From positions 1-20,965 of the forward strand of contig CAXMOO010000155.1 in assembly GCA_964195005.1 (NCBI GenBank): a stretch of DNA of 20,965 nt, given 5' to 3'. Position 1 is the first letter of the stretch. Every line of letters begins with the position of its first letter. A program made the position numbers and the translations under genes. The notes under the pieces are model-generated. The model had not been told where the DNA came from. It was given only the letters and a program-made list of their open reading frames with translations, and made no database searches. The DNA comes from JAUXLW01 sp964195005. GTDB lineage: Bacteria; Actinomycetota; Acidimicrobiia; Spongiisociales; SHLN01. This document shows, in pieces, positions 4,667 through 13,029 of the stretch.

Positions 4667-7396
4667 GTGGCCGAGTATCCGGCGGACCTCGAATTTGATG
4701 TAGTTCTCAAGGATGGGGCAACTGCCAGGCTGCGGCCGGTCCTCCCCACCGACGCCGACGCTCTTGACCGGCTCTTTCACCGGCTCAGCGCTAGAGCCGT
4801 TTATCAGCGTTTCTTTCGAGCGAAGACCCAGCTTTCACCTGAGGAGCTCGAGTACTTCACCAACGTCGACTACGCCGAGCGGATGGCATTCGTCGTAACG
4901 CATGAAGAGGACATCATCGGTATCGGCCGCTACGACCGCACCGGGGCTGATTCGCAAGTTGCCGAAGTGGCCTTCGCGGTTGACGATGAGCATCAGGGGC
5001 GGGGCATCGGCACTCAGCTACTGCAGCACCTCACGTTCTATGCCCGCACCCAGGGCATCACCGGTTTCAGCGCCTTCGTCCTTCCCGATAACTACCCGAT
5101 GATGCGGGTCTTTCGCAACTCCGGCTTCAAGCTCGAACGTCAGATTGAGCACGGTGTCTATCTGGTCGAGTTCCCGACCGAGGAGACGACGGAATCCCTC
5201 GAGGCAGAGGAGGGCCGGGAACAGCTGGCAGTGGCGGCGTCGTTGTTGCCGATCTTCTATCCGCGGTCCATCGCCGTCATCGGGGCTAGTCGTGACGGAG
5301 CTTCGATACCGGGTCGGCTGTTTCACAACCTGCTGGAAGAGAACTTTGCCGGCGCCCTGTTTCCCGTCAACCCATCTGCTGCTGTGGTCAATGCCGTGCG
5401 GGCTTACCCCTCGGTGCTCGACATCCCGGATCCGGTGGACCTGGCATTCATAGTCGTTCCCAAACAGCACGTCCTCGCCACCGTCGCCGAGTGTGCCGAG
5501 AAGGGCGTACGAGCGGTGATCGTGATATCGGCCGGCTTTTCAGAAATCGGCGGCGAGGGGGAAGAGCTCGAAGCTGAACTGCTGCAATTGGTCCGGACGA
5601 CGGGGATGCGGATGGTGGGGCCCAACTGCATGGGGATACTCAACACGGATCTGGCAGTTCGACTCAACGGCACGTTCGCACCCGTCTATCCGCCTGCAGG
5701 CAACGTCGCCATGTCGAGTCAAAGCGGTGCCCTCGGGATAGCGATCCTCGATTATGCCCACGACCTCAACATCGGCATTTCTACGTTCGTGTCGGTGGGC
5801 AACAAAGCGGATATCAGTGGTAACGACTTGTTGCTCTACTGGGAGAATGATCCGGCCACCGACGTCATACTTCTGTATCTGGAGTCTTTCGGAAATCCAA
5901 GGCGTTTCGCCCGGATAGCCAGAAGGATTGCTCGCAAGAAGCCGATTGTGGCGGTCAAGTCGGGCCGGACTGCTGCCGGGACCCGGGCAGCCAGCAGCCA
6001 CACCGGAGCCCTGGCCAGCCTCGACATCGCCGTGGACGCCCTGTTCCATCAAGCAGGCGTCATCCGCACCGACGACCTCGACGAGCTGTTCGACGTCACC
6101 GCACTCCTCGCCGACCAGCCGGTCCCGGAGGGGCGACGGGTTGCCGTGCTGACCAATGCCGGCGGTCCCGGCATCCTCCTGGCCGATGCCCTCGAGTCCG
6201 CCGGGCTCACTCTCCCTGAGTTCTCTCCGACTCTGCAGGGCAAGCTCCAGGGTCATCTCAATGCGGAGGCATCGGTTCGCAACCCGGTCGACATGGTGGC
6301 GTCGGCAAGTGCTGTCGAGTACACGGCCTCCCTTGCGGAGTTGATGACGTCAGACGAGGTTGATGCGGTGGTGGTCGTTCATATTCCGGCGGCTCCCACT
6401 GGCACTGCCGAGATTGCAGGAGCAATAAGGGCGGCCTCCATCGTCGACGCCGGGCGCAAGACACTGCTGTCAGTTTTCATGCGCTCGCAGGGACCTCCGC
6501 CCGAGCTTTACTCTGATCAACATCGGGTTCCGTCCTATCGGTTTCCCGAGGCTGCCGCCCGGGCTCTCGCCAGGGCAGCCACCTACGGCGAATGGCTGAA
6601 GATGCCAGTGGGGAGCGTCCCTGAGCTCGAGGGGGTCGACGCCGACGCGGCCCGCCGCATAGTTGACGAGTTCCTAGCGGGGGCCGGGCCCGAAGGGGGC
6701 TGGCTTCCGCCCGACGCAGTCGAGGCGGTGCTCCGTTCTCATGGGCTCAGCCTGCCTCGCTCCCGGGTGGCGTCCACCCCTGATGAGGCGGTAGCGATGG
6801 CTGCGGAGCTGGGAGGGCCGGTGGTGCTCAAGGTCATATCGGATTCGGCTCTTCACAAATCCGACGTAGGCGGCGTGGCACTCGATTTACAGGGCGAAGC
6901 CGAGGTCCGCCGGGCCTATGAGGCCGTGACCTCCGCTGTAGACGACGCCGGGGGAGCTCTGGTCCAGGAATTTATCGGGGGTGGACATGAAGTGATCATC
7001 GGAATGACCGAAGATCCATCTTTCGGGCCGCTGATCCTGTTCGGCCTGGGAGGCGTCTTCGTCGAATTAATAGGCGACGTCAGCTTCCGGATCCATCCTC
7101 TAACCGATGTCGATGCCGAAGAAATGGTCGGGGAGGTGAAGGCCTCCAAGTTGCTTGACGGGTATCGGGGCGAGCCTCCCGGTGATGTCGCGGCCCTCGA
7201 ACAAGCAATTCTCAGAATTTCGGCACTCGTCGAGGCATTGCCGGAGATGGTCGAGATGGACCTCAACCCCGTCAAGGTGATGCTGCCCGGGGATGGGGTG
7301 CGGGCGGTGGACGCCCGCATCAGGGTGCGGCCCGTTTCGGCATCCTTCATTCCCAGCAGGGACGACATTCCAGCTGCTGAACACTTGCGGTCCTAG
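4667..7396 (+). CDS. GNAT acetyltransferase fused to NDP-forming acyl-CoA synthetase (Pat-like)
   Basis: A 909-residue fusion. Residues about 15-170 are a GNAT domain with the acetyl-CoA motif QGRGIG (110-115). Residues about 195-330 are a CoA-binding Rossmann domain (YPRSIAVIGAS), then the CoA-ligase domain with VGPNCMG (317-323) and SSHTGALA, whose His445 is the residue phosphorylated in active NDP-forming synthetases. Residues from about 690 form the ATP-grasp domain (VVLKVISDSALHKSDVGG). Relatives are protein lysine acetyltransferases such as E. coli PatZ (886 residues), where the GNAT domain is at the other end. In PatZ the synthetase half acts mainly as a regulatory domain; here His445 is kept, so acyl-CoA synthetase activity cannot be excluded. 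A likely role is acetylation of acetyl-CoA synthetase and other metabolic enzymes. The start is GTG 4667, with a weak GAAAGG upstream. Confidence 0.85.
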   Translation: MAEYPADLEFDVVLKDGATARLRPVLPTDADALDRLFHRLSARAVYQRFFRAKTQLSPEELEYFTNVDYAERMAFVVTHEEDIIGIGRYDRTGADSQVAEVAFAVDDEHQGRGIGTQLLQHLTFYARTQGITGFSAFVLPDNYPMMRVFRNSGFKLERQIEHGVYLVEFPTEETTESLEAEEGREQLAVAASLLPIFYPRSIAVIGASRDGASIPGRLFHNLLEENFAGALFPVNPSAAVVNAVRAYPSVLDIPDPVDLAFIVVPKQHVLATVAECAEKGVRAVIVISAGFSEIGGEGEELEAELLQLVRTTGMRMVGPNCMGILNTDLAVRLNGTFAPVYPPAGNVAMSSQSGALGIAILDYAHDLNIGISTFVSVGNKADISGNDLLLYWENDPATDVILLYLESFGNPRRFARIARRIARKKPIVAVKSGRTAAGTRAASSHTGALASLDIAVDALFHQAGVIRTDDLDELFDVTALLADQPVPEGRRVAVLTNAGGPGILLADALESAGLTLPEFSPTLQGKLQGHLNAEASVRNPVDMVASASAVEYTASLAELMTSDEVDAVVVVHIPAAPTGTAEIAGAIRAASIVDAGRKTLLSVFMRSQGPPPELYSDQHRVPSYRFPEAAARALARAATYGEWLKMPVGSVPELEGVDADAARRIVDEFLAGAGPEGGWLPPDAVEAVLRSHGLSLPRSRVASTPDEAVAMAAELGGPVVLKVISDSALHKSDVGGVALDLQGEAEVRRAYEAVTSAVDDAGGALVQEFIGGGHEVIIGMTEDPSFGPLILFGLGGVFVELIGDVSFRIHPLTDVDAEEMVGEVKASKLLDGYRGEPPGDVAALEQAILRISALVEALPEMVEMDLNPVKVMLPGDGVRAVDARIRVRPVSASFIPSRDDIPAAEHLRS

Positions 7397-7469
7397 AGCC
7401 CTGTGTCGTAAGCCGGTGCTGGTCACGTCCGGCGAGATTCTGAGCATGATTGCGACTGGGGACACCAGG

Positions 7470-7475
7470 TAGGCT
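7470..7475 (+). promoter_or_regulatory. Candidate -10 (TAGGCT) of CBS/BON gene
   Basis: This TANNNT hexamer lies 20 nt before ATG 7496. A Shine-Dalgarno AAAGGAG at 7484-7490 lies between them, so this gene would have a short leader, unlike several neighbours. Confidence 0.3.
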
Positions 7476-7495
7476 GGGGTCGGAAAGGAGTTCTC

Positions 7496-8170
7496 ATGCG
7501 AGTACTCGACCTCATGTCGACTGAGCTCATTCGAGTGCTACCGGAAACGACGCTGCGCGACGCGGCCCGGCTGATGGTGGAAGGAAAGATCAGCGGTCTA
7601 CCAGTGACCGATGACGAAGGAAATCTCGTCGGGCTCGTTACGGAAAGTGATTTCTTGCGCAAGGAGGTCGACCGGGGCGAGATCATGGATACCGGTTTGC
7701 TGGGGATCCTCTTCAATAACCGTGATTCGCTGGCCGAGGCCGAAACCGTTGAGGAGGTGATGGCGACGGACCTGTTCACCATCAGCCCCGAGGCAACTCT
7801 GGTGGAGGCGGCGCGAGCAATGACGAGCCACGGAATCAAACGCCTCCCGGTGGTTGATCGGGAGGGAAAACTCATCGGGGTGATCGCCCGATCTGACATC
7901 GTGGCCGCCTTTACCCGACCCGACGAGCTCATCGAAGACGAGCTCAAAGAGGACGTTCTGCGCCGTCTTCTGTTTCTTGACCCCGGCCTCGTCAACATCG
8001 AGGTAGATGGCGGAGTGGTCCGCATCAGCGGCGAACTTCCCACCCGCTCCGACGCTCGTCTCCTCGAAGCCATGGTGCAACGGACGGACGGTGTCATCCG
8101 CGCCGAGCTCGACGTGACCTGGAAGGTGGACGACACCAAAATTCCGACCAAGCAATCGCCACTGTCCTGA
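7496..8170 (+). CDS. CBS-pair and BON domain protein
   Basis: A soluble protein of 224 residues. Residues about 1-60 and 74-132 are two CBS motifs (each with the G-x-PVxD/E-x2-G-x-L-x-G pattern, as in ISGLPVTDDEGNLVGLVTESD and IKRLPVVDREGKLIGVIARSD), which usually bind adenosine nucleotides as a pair. Residues about 150-215 are a BON domain (VRISGELPTRSDARLLEAMV), a small module of uncertain ligand. This domain order is common in bacteria, often in stress-related proteins, but no precise function follows. ATG 7496 has a good AAAGGAG. The hydrolase gene begins 8 bp after the stop and is probably co-transcribed. Confidence 0.88.
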   Translation: MRVLDLMSTELIRVLPETTLRDAARLMVEGKISGLPVTDDEGNLVGLVTESDFLRKEVDRGEIMDTGLLGILFNNRDSLAEAETVEEVMATDLFTISPEATLVEAARAMTSHGIKRLPVVDREGKLIGVIARSDIVAAFTRPDELIEDELKEDVLRRLLFLDPGLVNIEVDGGVVRISGELPTRSDARLLEAMVQRTDGVIRAELDVTWKVDDTKIPTKQSPLS

Positions 8171-8178
8171 ACCGGATT

Positions 8179-9006
8179 GTGAAGAGTGGGGTCGAACTAG
8201 CGGTCCGGGAGTGGCCCGGTGCTGGGGCCCCGACTTTGGCATTCGCTCACGCCACCAGCTTCTGCAAAGAAGTGTGGACTCCCGTTGTCGAGGAATTGCG
8301 CCATTTTGGGAGCGGGCTGCCTGCTGTTGCCTGGGATCAGCGGTCCCATGGTGAATCCGGCCGGTCGTCTCTCCCAATTGATTGGTGGGACCTGGCGGAC
8401 GACGCCCTGGCAGTCATTGAATCCATCGGTGGGCCCATCATCGGGGTCGGGCACTCCTCCGGAGCCGCCGCGTTGCTCATGGCGGAGATTCGGCGGCCCG
8501 GCACCCTGAAGAAGATTGTGGCGGTCGAGCCGACCGTGTTCCCGCCACCGTACGGATCCGCAGACAATCATCCGCTGGCGATTTCCGCCAGGCGCCGCCG
8601 GGCCCGTTTCGCCGGCCCCGGGGAGGCCAGAGCCAACTTTGCCGGCAAGGATGTTTTTGCGCGCTGGGATGATCGAGCTCTGGACGGGTACATCGCCGGC
8701 GGGTTGCGTCCCGACGGGGACGACTATGAGCTGGCTTGTCTCCCCGAGCACGAGGCGTCCTTTTACGCTGGGGCCGGGACCCATCGAGCATGGGATCGTC
8801 TCGGCGAGCTGCAGGTTCCCGTGGTGTTAGTGGTGGGATCTGAATCCGACAGTCACACACCCTCTTTCGTCGAGGCTCTGGCTTCCCAATTCCGGGATGT
8901 GCAGACAAACGTGGTTTCGGAAGCAGGTCATTTTCTGCCGATGGAGCAGCCGGCTCGGCTCGCCTCCATCATCAATCAGACCACGGCCTCAACCACATCG
9001 TCGTAG
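8179..9006 (+). CDS. Alpha/beta hydrolase
   Basis: 275 residues with an alpha/beta hydrolase fold. The triad is visible: nucleophile S93 in GHSSG (91-95), acid D224 in VVGSESDSHTP, and H251 in SEAGHFLPMEQP. AHATSFC (about 23-29) supplies the oxyanion-hole strand, and WDQRSHGES is the usual loop after strand 4. The substrate cannot be read from sequence; esterase, lactonase and C-C hydrolase members all look alike here. The start is GTG 8179, 8 bp after the CBS/BON stop, with a weak Shine-Dalgarno, so translation is probably coupled. Its last 31 bp overlap the 3' end of the convergent glycosyltransferase gene. Confidence 0.85.
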   Translation: MKSGVELAVREWPGAGAPTLAFAHATSFCKEVWTPVVEELRHFGSGLPAVAWDQRSHGESGRSSLPIDWWDLADDALAVIESIGGPIIGVGHSSGAAALLMAEIRRPGTLKKIVAVEPTVFPPPYGSADNHPLAISARRRRARFAGPGEARANFAGKDVFARWDDRALDGYIAGGLRPDGDDYELACLPEHEASFYAGAGTHRAWDRLGELQVPVVLVVGSESDSHTPSFVEALASQFRDVQTNVVSEAGHFLPMEQPARLASIINQTTASTTSS

Positions 9007-10025
9007 CGGGAGGCCTGCTCCGACCAATCGAATCTGGACATGGCCGCCCGCAGTGCGGGCCTCATACCTACCAGCGTTTCGGGCTGGTCGGCCATTTCTA
9101 ACAAACGATCTGCCAGCTCTCCGTCCGCGTACAGCAGGGCAGGGTGGAACTGCTCTGGTATCAGCTCCGGGTAAGCGAGCCGGTTGGGGACGAGTGGCAC
9201 TGCTCCGCAATAGGCGGCCTCGGCAACGGCCACCCCGAAGAACTCCTGCCGGGCCGTGCTCACCACCACGTCGGTCATCCTCAGGAGCCCGGCGTACTGT
9301 GCCTCGGGAGCGAAGCCAGAGTGAAGGATCCGGCTGCGGAAGTGGTCGACCAGGCGACCAACGTGGGGATCCCCCGGTCGCTGTTCGCCGGCCAGCACGA
9401 GGTGGAACCGGTCGTCGGTTATGGCACAGAGTGCCTCGACGAAGGCGGCTGGATCCTTGTCGGCTTCCCAGCGGTGATTCCACAAGACGGTGAAGCGGTC
9501 GGCTCGCCGACGGGAGGGGCCGTCCAGCCGCGAAAGGTCGATTCCAACCGGCAGCACCTGAGACTTATCACGAGCGGCAGCAACCGAGCCCGGCTCGATA
9601 TCAAGGTGGGGGAGGGCGTTGAAGAAGTCGCTGAGGTGAAACCGGGAGTTGAACAGCACCCGATCGGCACTTCGCACCGAGCGCCAGTTGATCATTGCAA
9701 GCTCGTGACCGAACCTGTCCGGGTCGTATGTGAGCTGGTTCTCGTGCATGTAGAGCACCAGCGGAACCTTCTCCAGCCCCGCCTCATGTCGGAACCGGGC
9801 TGCGTCCATCATCGTAGAAGCCAGGACCACGGCAGGCTCATGTTCGACCTGGGACGCCAGCTTGCTGCCGGCATGGAGCAGCGTGGATTGCCAGCCCTCG
9901 CCCGAACTTGTCAGCAGGGTGATCTCGTGGCGGGATGCCGCCGCATAGCCTTCGGCCCAGCTTCGATGGGACCCGGCGAACCAGGGCTCGACGAGGAGGA
10001 CGTTGCACGGAGGAGATGCCGTCAC
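8976..10025 (-). CDS. Glycosyltransferase of the tRNA-queuosine mannosyltransferase type (DUF3524/GTDC1-like)
   Basis: A GT4-like glycosyltransferase of 349 residues. The N-terminal domain has the DUF3524 signatures VEPWFAGSH (12-20), YMHENQLTY (92-100), NWRS (113-116) and FNSRFH (125-130). The C-terminal domain carries ARQEFFGVAVAEAAYCGAVP, the donor-binding E-x7-E region of GT4 enzymes. Animal GTDC1 (QTMAN) in this family mannosylates queuosine in tRNA-Asp; bacterial members are assigned mainly by similarity, so the substrate here is inferred. No queuosine synthesis genes are in the window. The start is GTG 10025, with TAGCGT 6 nt upstream on the minus strand and no Shine-Dalgarno. It is divergent from the response regulator and overlaps the hydrolase gene by 31 bp at its 3' end. 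Confidence 0.82.
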   Translation of the reverse strand: MTASPPCNVLLVEPWFAGSHRSWAEGYAAASRHEITLLTSSGEGWQSTLLHAGSKLASQVEHEPAVVLASTMMDAARFRHEAGLEKVPLVLYMHENQLTYDPDRFGHELAMINWRSVRSADRVLFNSRFHLSDFFNALPHLDIEPGSVAAARDKSQVLPVGIDLSRLDGPSRRRADRFTVLWNHRWEADKDPAAFVEALCAITDDRFHLVLAGEQRPGDPHVGRLVDHFRSRILHSGFAPEAQYAGLLRMTDVVVSTARQEFFGVAVAEAAYCGAVPLVPNRLAYPELIPEQFHPALLYADGELADRLLEMADQPETLVGMRPALRAAMSRFDWSEQASRYDDVVEAVV

Positions 10026-10031
10026 GGGGGC

Positions 10032-10037
10032 ACGCTA
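10032..10037 (-). promoter_or_regulatory. Candidate -10 (TAGCGT) of glycosyltransferase gene
   Basis: A TANNNT hexamer on the minus strand that ends 6 nt before GTG 10025, without a Shine-Dalgarno. A leaderless start is predicted. Confidence 0.33.
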
Positions 10038-10101
10038 ATGGTGTTGAGCCAGCGTTGGCCGACGTCTCTGGCTCTCTTATCGGATTCTCAGGATGTAACG
10101 G

Positions 10102-10107
10102 CATACT
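10102..10107 (+). promoter_or_regulatory. Candidate -10 (CATACT) of response regulator gene
   Basis: CATACT ends 7 nt before ATG 10115 and no Shine-Dalgarno is present. Several TCTC copies lie upstream at 10065, 10073 and 10086 and might be autoregulatory half-sites; this is weak. Confidence 0.3.
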
Positions 10108-10114
10108 TCTCCTC

Positions 10115-10795
10115 ATGAGAGTCCTGGTTGTCGACGATGACGCCGCGGTTCGCAATTCCCTCGACAGGGCTTTGCGGCTCAACGGCTACACGGTGGACCT
10201 GGCTGTTGACGGTGCGGATGCCCTGCAACAGCTGCAGAAGGATCCGCCGGACGCCATGGTTCTTGACGTGCTGATGCCCAACACCGACGGCTTAGAGGTG
10301 TGTCGGAGGGTCAGGGCGCTCGGCGACCGGACACCGATTCTGATGCTGACAGCTCAGGACAGCGTCGCGCACCGGGTGAGCGGTCTCGATGCCGGAGCCG
10401 ACGACTATCTGCCCAAACCGTTCTCGCTCGATGAGCTGCTGGCACGATTGCGAGCCCTTTTGCGTCGCACTGCTCGCGAGGGAACCTCCGATGACGGCAC
10501 CCTTGAGTTCGCCGATCTGCGTATGGATCTCTCTACATTCGAAGTTTTCCTGGCCGATCGCAAAATCGAGCTGACCCGAACCGAGTTCAGCCTCCTCGAA
10601 TTGTTCTTGCGCAATCCCCGCCAGGTGCTCACCCGCGACATCATCAACGAACGAGTGTGGGGCTACGACTTCCCCACCAGCTCCAATTCGCTGGAGGTAT
10701 ACGTGGGTTACTTGCGGCGCAAGCTGGAAGCTGAAGGGGAGCCGCGCCTCTTGCAGACAGTGCGTGGCTTCGGGTATGTGCTCCGCGAGCCATGA
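10115..10795 (+). CDS. OmpR-family response regulator (MprA-like)
   Basis: 226 residues. The receiver domain (about 1-115) has the acidic cluster D7-D9, phosphoacceptor D51 in MVLDVLMP, T79 in LMLTA and K101 in PKPF. A linker leads to an OmpR-type winged helix (about 130-226) with LTRTEFSLLELFLRNP and the typical ending LRRKLEAEGEPRLLQTVRGFGYVL. It should activate or repress transcription once phosphorylated by the kinase encoded next. ATG 10115 is chosen because the receiver domain begins at once (MRVLVVDDD). Longer in-frame starts back to 9935 would overlap the divergent glycosyltransferase gene. It overlaps the kinase gene by ATGA. Overall it resembles the mycobacterial MprA/MprB pair; the signal here is unknown. 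Confidence 0.93.
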   Translation: MRVLVVDDDAAVRNSLDRALRLNGYTVDLAVDGADALQQLQKDPPDAMVLDVLMPNTDGLEVCRRVRALGDRTPILMLTAQDSVAHRVSGLDAGADDYLPKPFSLDELLARLRALLRRTAREGTSDDGTLEFADLRMDLSTFEVFLADRKIELTRTEFSLLELFLRNPRQVLTRDIINERVWGYDFPTSSNSLEVYVGYLRRKLEAEGEPRLLQTVRGFGYVLREP

Positions 10796-12219
10796 GTTTC
10801 CGCACCCGTATCACTCTCACCGCCGCCGGAGCGGTTGCCATTGCCGTAGCAGTTGTCTCGATCGCCGCCTGGCTGGCTTCGGCGCGTTCCCTGCGAAGTG
10901 AAGTCGATCGGGACCTGGAGGAAGCCGCATCTGAGCTGGTGACCGTCCCGCAGGGCTTTCTGCTTGGCGTTGTCAACCTCGAGGAGAACCTGTTCTTCAA
11001 TGACGAGCTGTTCATAGAGATCCGGGGCCGCTCTCGTCGCAACCTGTTCGGGCCTTTGCCGGCTGGGCGCTTCGGCGGTGCCAGCGGTTTCGCCCAAGTC
11101 GTCGATGTGGAAGGGAACCTGATCAGCCTGGGAGGTGATCTCCGCATCCCCGCCGACTATGAGTATTTACCCATCGGCGAGCGAGTGCAGGCAATGGCCG
11201 CCGGCGTCGAAACAGAGACCTTTTTCGAGACTGCCGAAGTATCAGGCGAAACCGTCCGCATCCTCACCCGGCAGCTCATGCCGGGGCTTGCGCTGCAGGT
11301 GGCGAGGCCGCTCGATGAGGTCGAGGCCTCACTGCGCAAGCTTGCCGTGACTCTCGGTGTAGGCAGTGTTGCCGGAGTGGTTCTCGCCGCCGTTCTTGGC
11401 CTGGTGGTAGCCCAACTGGCCATTCGGCCGGTGGCGGCGCTCACCGCCTCGGCCGAGCACGTCGCCGAAACCAGAGACCTGAGCCATCGCATTGAGCTTC
11501 AATCGTCTGATGAGCTCGGCCGCCTGGGAGGGAGCTTCAACACGATGCTGGAGGCTCTCGAGAGCTCCGAGGCTGCTCGCCGCCAACTGGTGGCTGATGC
11601 ATCCCACGAGCTGCGTACCCCCTTGACCAGCCTCAAAACCAATGTTGAGGTGCTGGCCGGCGCCGGGCCGCTGACCGAGAGCGATCGCCAGGCCCTGATT
11701 GGAGATGTCGTCGAGCAGCTCGACGAGCTCAACCTCCTCGTCACGGACCTCATTGACGCCGCTCGGGAGGAGGAGCCGATCGACTTGCTGGTTCCGCTTG
11801 CGCTCGACGACCTGGTGATCGAGGCCGTCGAGCGAGCCGAACGTAATCACCCCCGGATCGAGTTCCAGGTCACCTCCACACCTTGCCAGATGCGCGGAGT
11901 GCCGCGGCGCCTCAGCCGGGCGGTGGGAAACTTGCTCGACAACGCTGCCAAGTGGAGCGGGGACGGAGGCACAGTAGAGATCACTGTGGCAGCCTGCGTT
12001 GTGACGGTGCGCGACCACGGCCCGGGCATTGCCGAGGCCGACCTCCCGCATGTGTTCGATCGCTTCTATCGAGCGGTCGATGCCCGGGCGATGCCGGGCT
12101 CCGGCCTGGGTCTGGCCATTGTCGACCAGGTAGCCACCACCCACGGAGGGACTGTGTCGGCACGAAATCATCCTGATGGAGGAGCCGAGTTCCGCCTCTC
12201 CTTCTCAGCGGGTTCTTAG
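10792..12219 (+). CDS. Sensor histidine kinase (MprB-like)
   Basis: 475 residues. Transmembrane segment 1 is at about 8-30, an extracytoplasmic sensor domain at about 31-180, transmembrane segment 2 at about 184-209, then HAMP (about 210-262). The dimerisation domain has the phosphorylated H272 in DASHELRTPL. The ATPase domain has the N box VGNLLDNAAK (N384), G1 DHGPG (408-412), F box VFDRFYRA and G2 GSGLG (436-440). All residues for an active kinase are present. The start codon overlaps the response regulator stop as ATGA, so the two are translationally coupled. The sensor domain is acidic and not recognised. The gene is followed after 65 bp by a secreted Phe/Gly-rich protein that could be a target or partner. 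Confidence 0.93.
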   Translation: MSFRTRITLTAAGAVAIAVAVVSIAAWLASARSLRSEVDRDLEEAASELVTVPQGFLLGVVNLEENLFFNDELFIEIRGRSRRNLFGPLPAGRFGGASGFAQVVDVEGNLISLGGDLRIPADYEYLPIGERVQAMAAGVETETFFETAEVSGETVRILTRQLMPGLALQVARPLDEVEASLRKLAVTLGVGSVAGVVLAAVLGLVVAQLAIRPVAALTASAEHVAETRDLSHRIELQSSDELGRLGGSFNTMLEALESSEAARRQLVADASHELRTPLTSLKTNVEVLAGAGPLTESDRQALIGDVVEQLDELNLLVTDLIDAAREEEPIDLLVPLALDDLVIEAVERAERNHPRIEFQVTSTPCQMRGVPRRLSRAVGNLLDNAAKWSGDGGTVEITVAACVVTVRDHGPGIAEADLPHVFDRFYRAVDARAMPGSGLGLAIVDQVATTHGGTVSARNHPDGGAEFRLSFSAGS

Positions 12220-12284
12220 GTGGCTCTCAGCAGGGTTTAAGACAAGATGATCAATGTGACTATCAAGCCCGAGAAGGAGTTCGG

Positions 12285-13004
12285 ATGAAGCAGTTAGTAG
12301 CGGCCCTGGCAGTCCTGATTGCTGTGGTGGCAGGGATTTCGTGGGCCACCTCGCGATCTTCGTCGGCCCAGGAGCGGGACCCTGCCGTTGAGACGCCGGC
12401 ACCGGACGAGGATTCGCCGGCACCGCTCGAGGATCTGCGCAACTCGCTGGACGAGTTCGCCGAGTGTCTGCGCGACCAGGGCATAGAGGTGCCGGACTTT
12501 GACCAGGGTGAGGGCCGATACGGCTTCCACTTCGAATTCGATTCGGAGGACCTCGAAGCCCTCGCTGAGGCTCACGAGGCGTGCGGCGATGCTCTTCCCT
12601 TCGGGGAGTTCGCCCATCCGTTCGGCGGAAGATCTTTCGACCTGGACGGTTTCTCCTTTGGCGAAGACTTTCCCTTTGGAGGGAGGCTTGGTGGTGACCT
12701 TTTTGGCTTCGGCTTCGGTGGCGCACTCGACGTCGACGAGCTTGCTGAATGCTTGAGCGAGCTGGGCACGTTTGAGGACGTGGACGATGTCAAGGCTCAG
12801 CTCGAGCAGTGCCTCCCGGCCCGCGGAGACTTCGAGTCCTGGCTGGAGGGATTCGACGGAGAAGAATTCTCTTTCGGCGGCCGTCACGGATTCGGGTTTT
12901 TCGACGGCCCCTGGCGTTTCGGCTTTGATTTCGACTTCGACGGCGCGCTTGATCTCGAGGATCCAGACGGGGAAGGCTCCACGTTCGAAGGGGCGGTTGC
13001 CTGA
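12285..13004 (+). CDS. Secreted Phe/Gly/Asp-rich protein with tandem duplication
   Basis: I do not recognise this protein. It has 239 residues. Residues 1-28 are a signal peptide or anchor (hydrophobic 4-20), and 30-50 a Pro/Glu/Asp linker. Two similar units follow. Unit 1 (about 56-147) begins DEFAECLRDQG, has Cys61 and Cys100, and ends in a stretch rich in Phe, Gly and Asp (FSFGEDFPFGG, LFGFGFGGA). Unit 2 (about 151-221) begins DELAECLSELG, has Cys156 and Cys176, and ends similarly (FGFDFDFDGA). Each unit could form one disulfide. The protein is strongly acidic, with about 29 Phe. ATG 12285 has AAGGAG 5 nt upstream. It follows the two-component genes, so a role in envelope stress sensing or as a regulon member is a guess from position. 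Confidence 0.78.
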   Translation: MKQLVAALAVLIAVVAGISWATSRSSSAQERDPAVETPAPDEDSPAPLEDLRNSLDEFAECLRDQGIEVPDFDQGEGRYGFHFEFDSEDLEALAEAHEACGDALPFGEFAHPFGGRSFDLDGFSFGEDFPFGGRLGGDLFGFGFGGALDVDELAECLSELGTFEDVDDVKAQLEQCLPARGDFESWLEGFDGEEFSFGGRHGFGFFDGPWRFGFDFDFDGALDLEDPDGEGSTFEGAVA

Positions 13005-13015
13005 CCCGTCCCCGG

Positions 13016-13021
13016 TAGACT
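13016..13021 (+). promoter_or_regulatory. Candidate -10 (TAGACT) of menF
   Basis: A TANNNT hexamer ending 8 nt before ATG 13030, with no Shine-Dalgarno. It supports that start for the isochorismate synthase. Confidence 0.38.
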
Positions 13022-13029
13022 TCGTCGGA

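Noticed and set aside
7397..7495. Possible terminator GCCGG...CCGGC after the acyl-CoA synthetase gene
   Set aside because: Only a 5 bp stem with a long loop and no T tract.
9935..10114. Longer start for the response regulator
   Set aside because: Would overlap the divergent glycosyltransferase gene; the receiver domain begins directly at 10115.
9144..10118. Open frame of 324 codons on the plus strand
   Set aside because: Antisense to the glycosyltransferase gene and without recognisable motifs.
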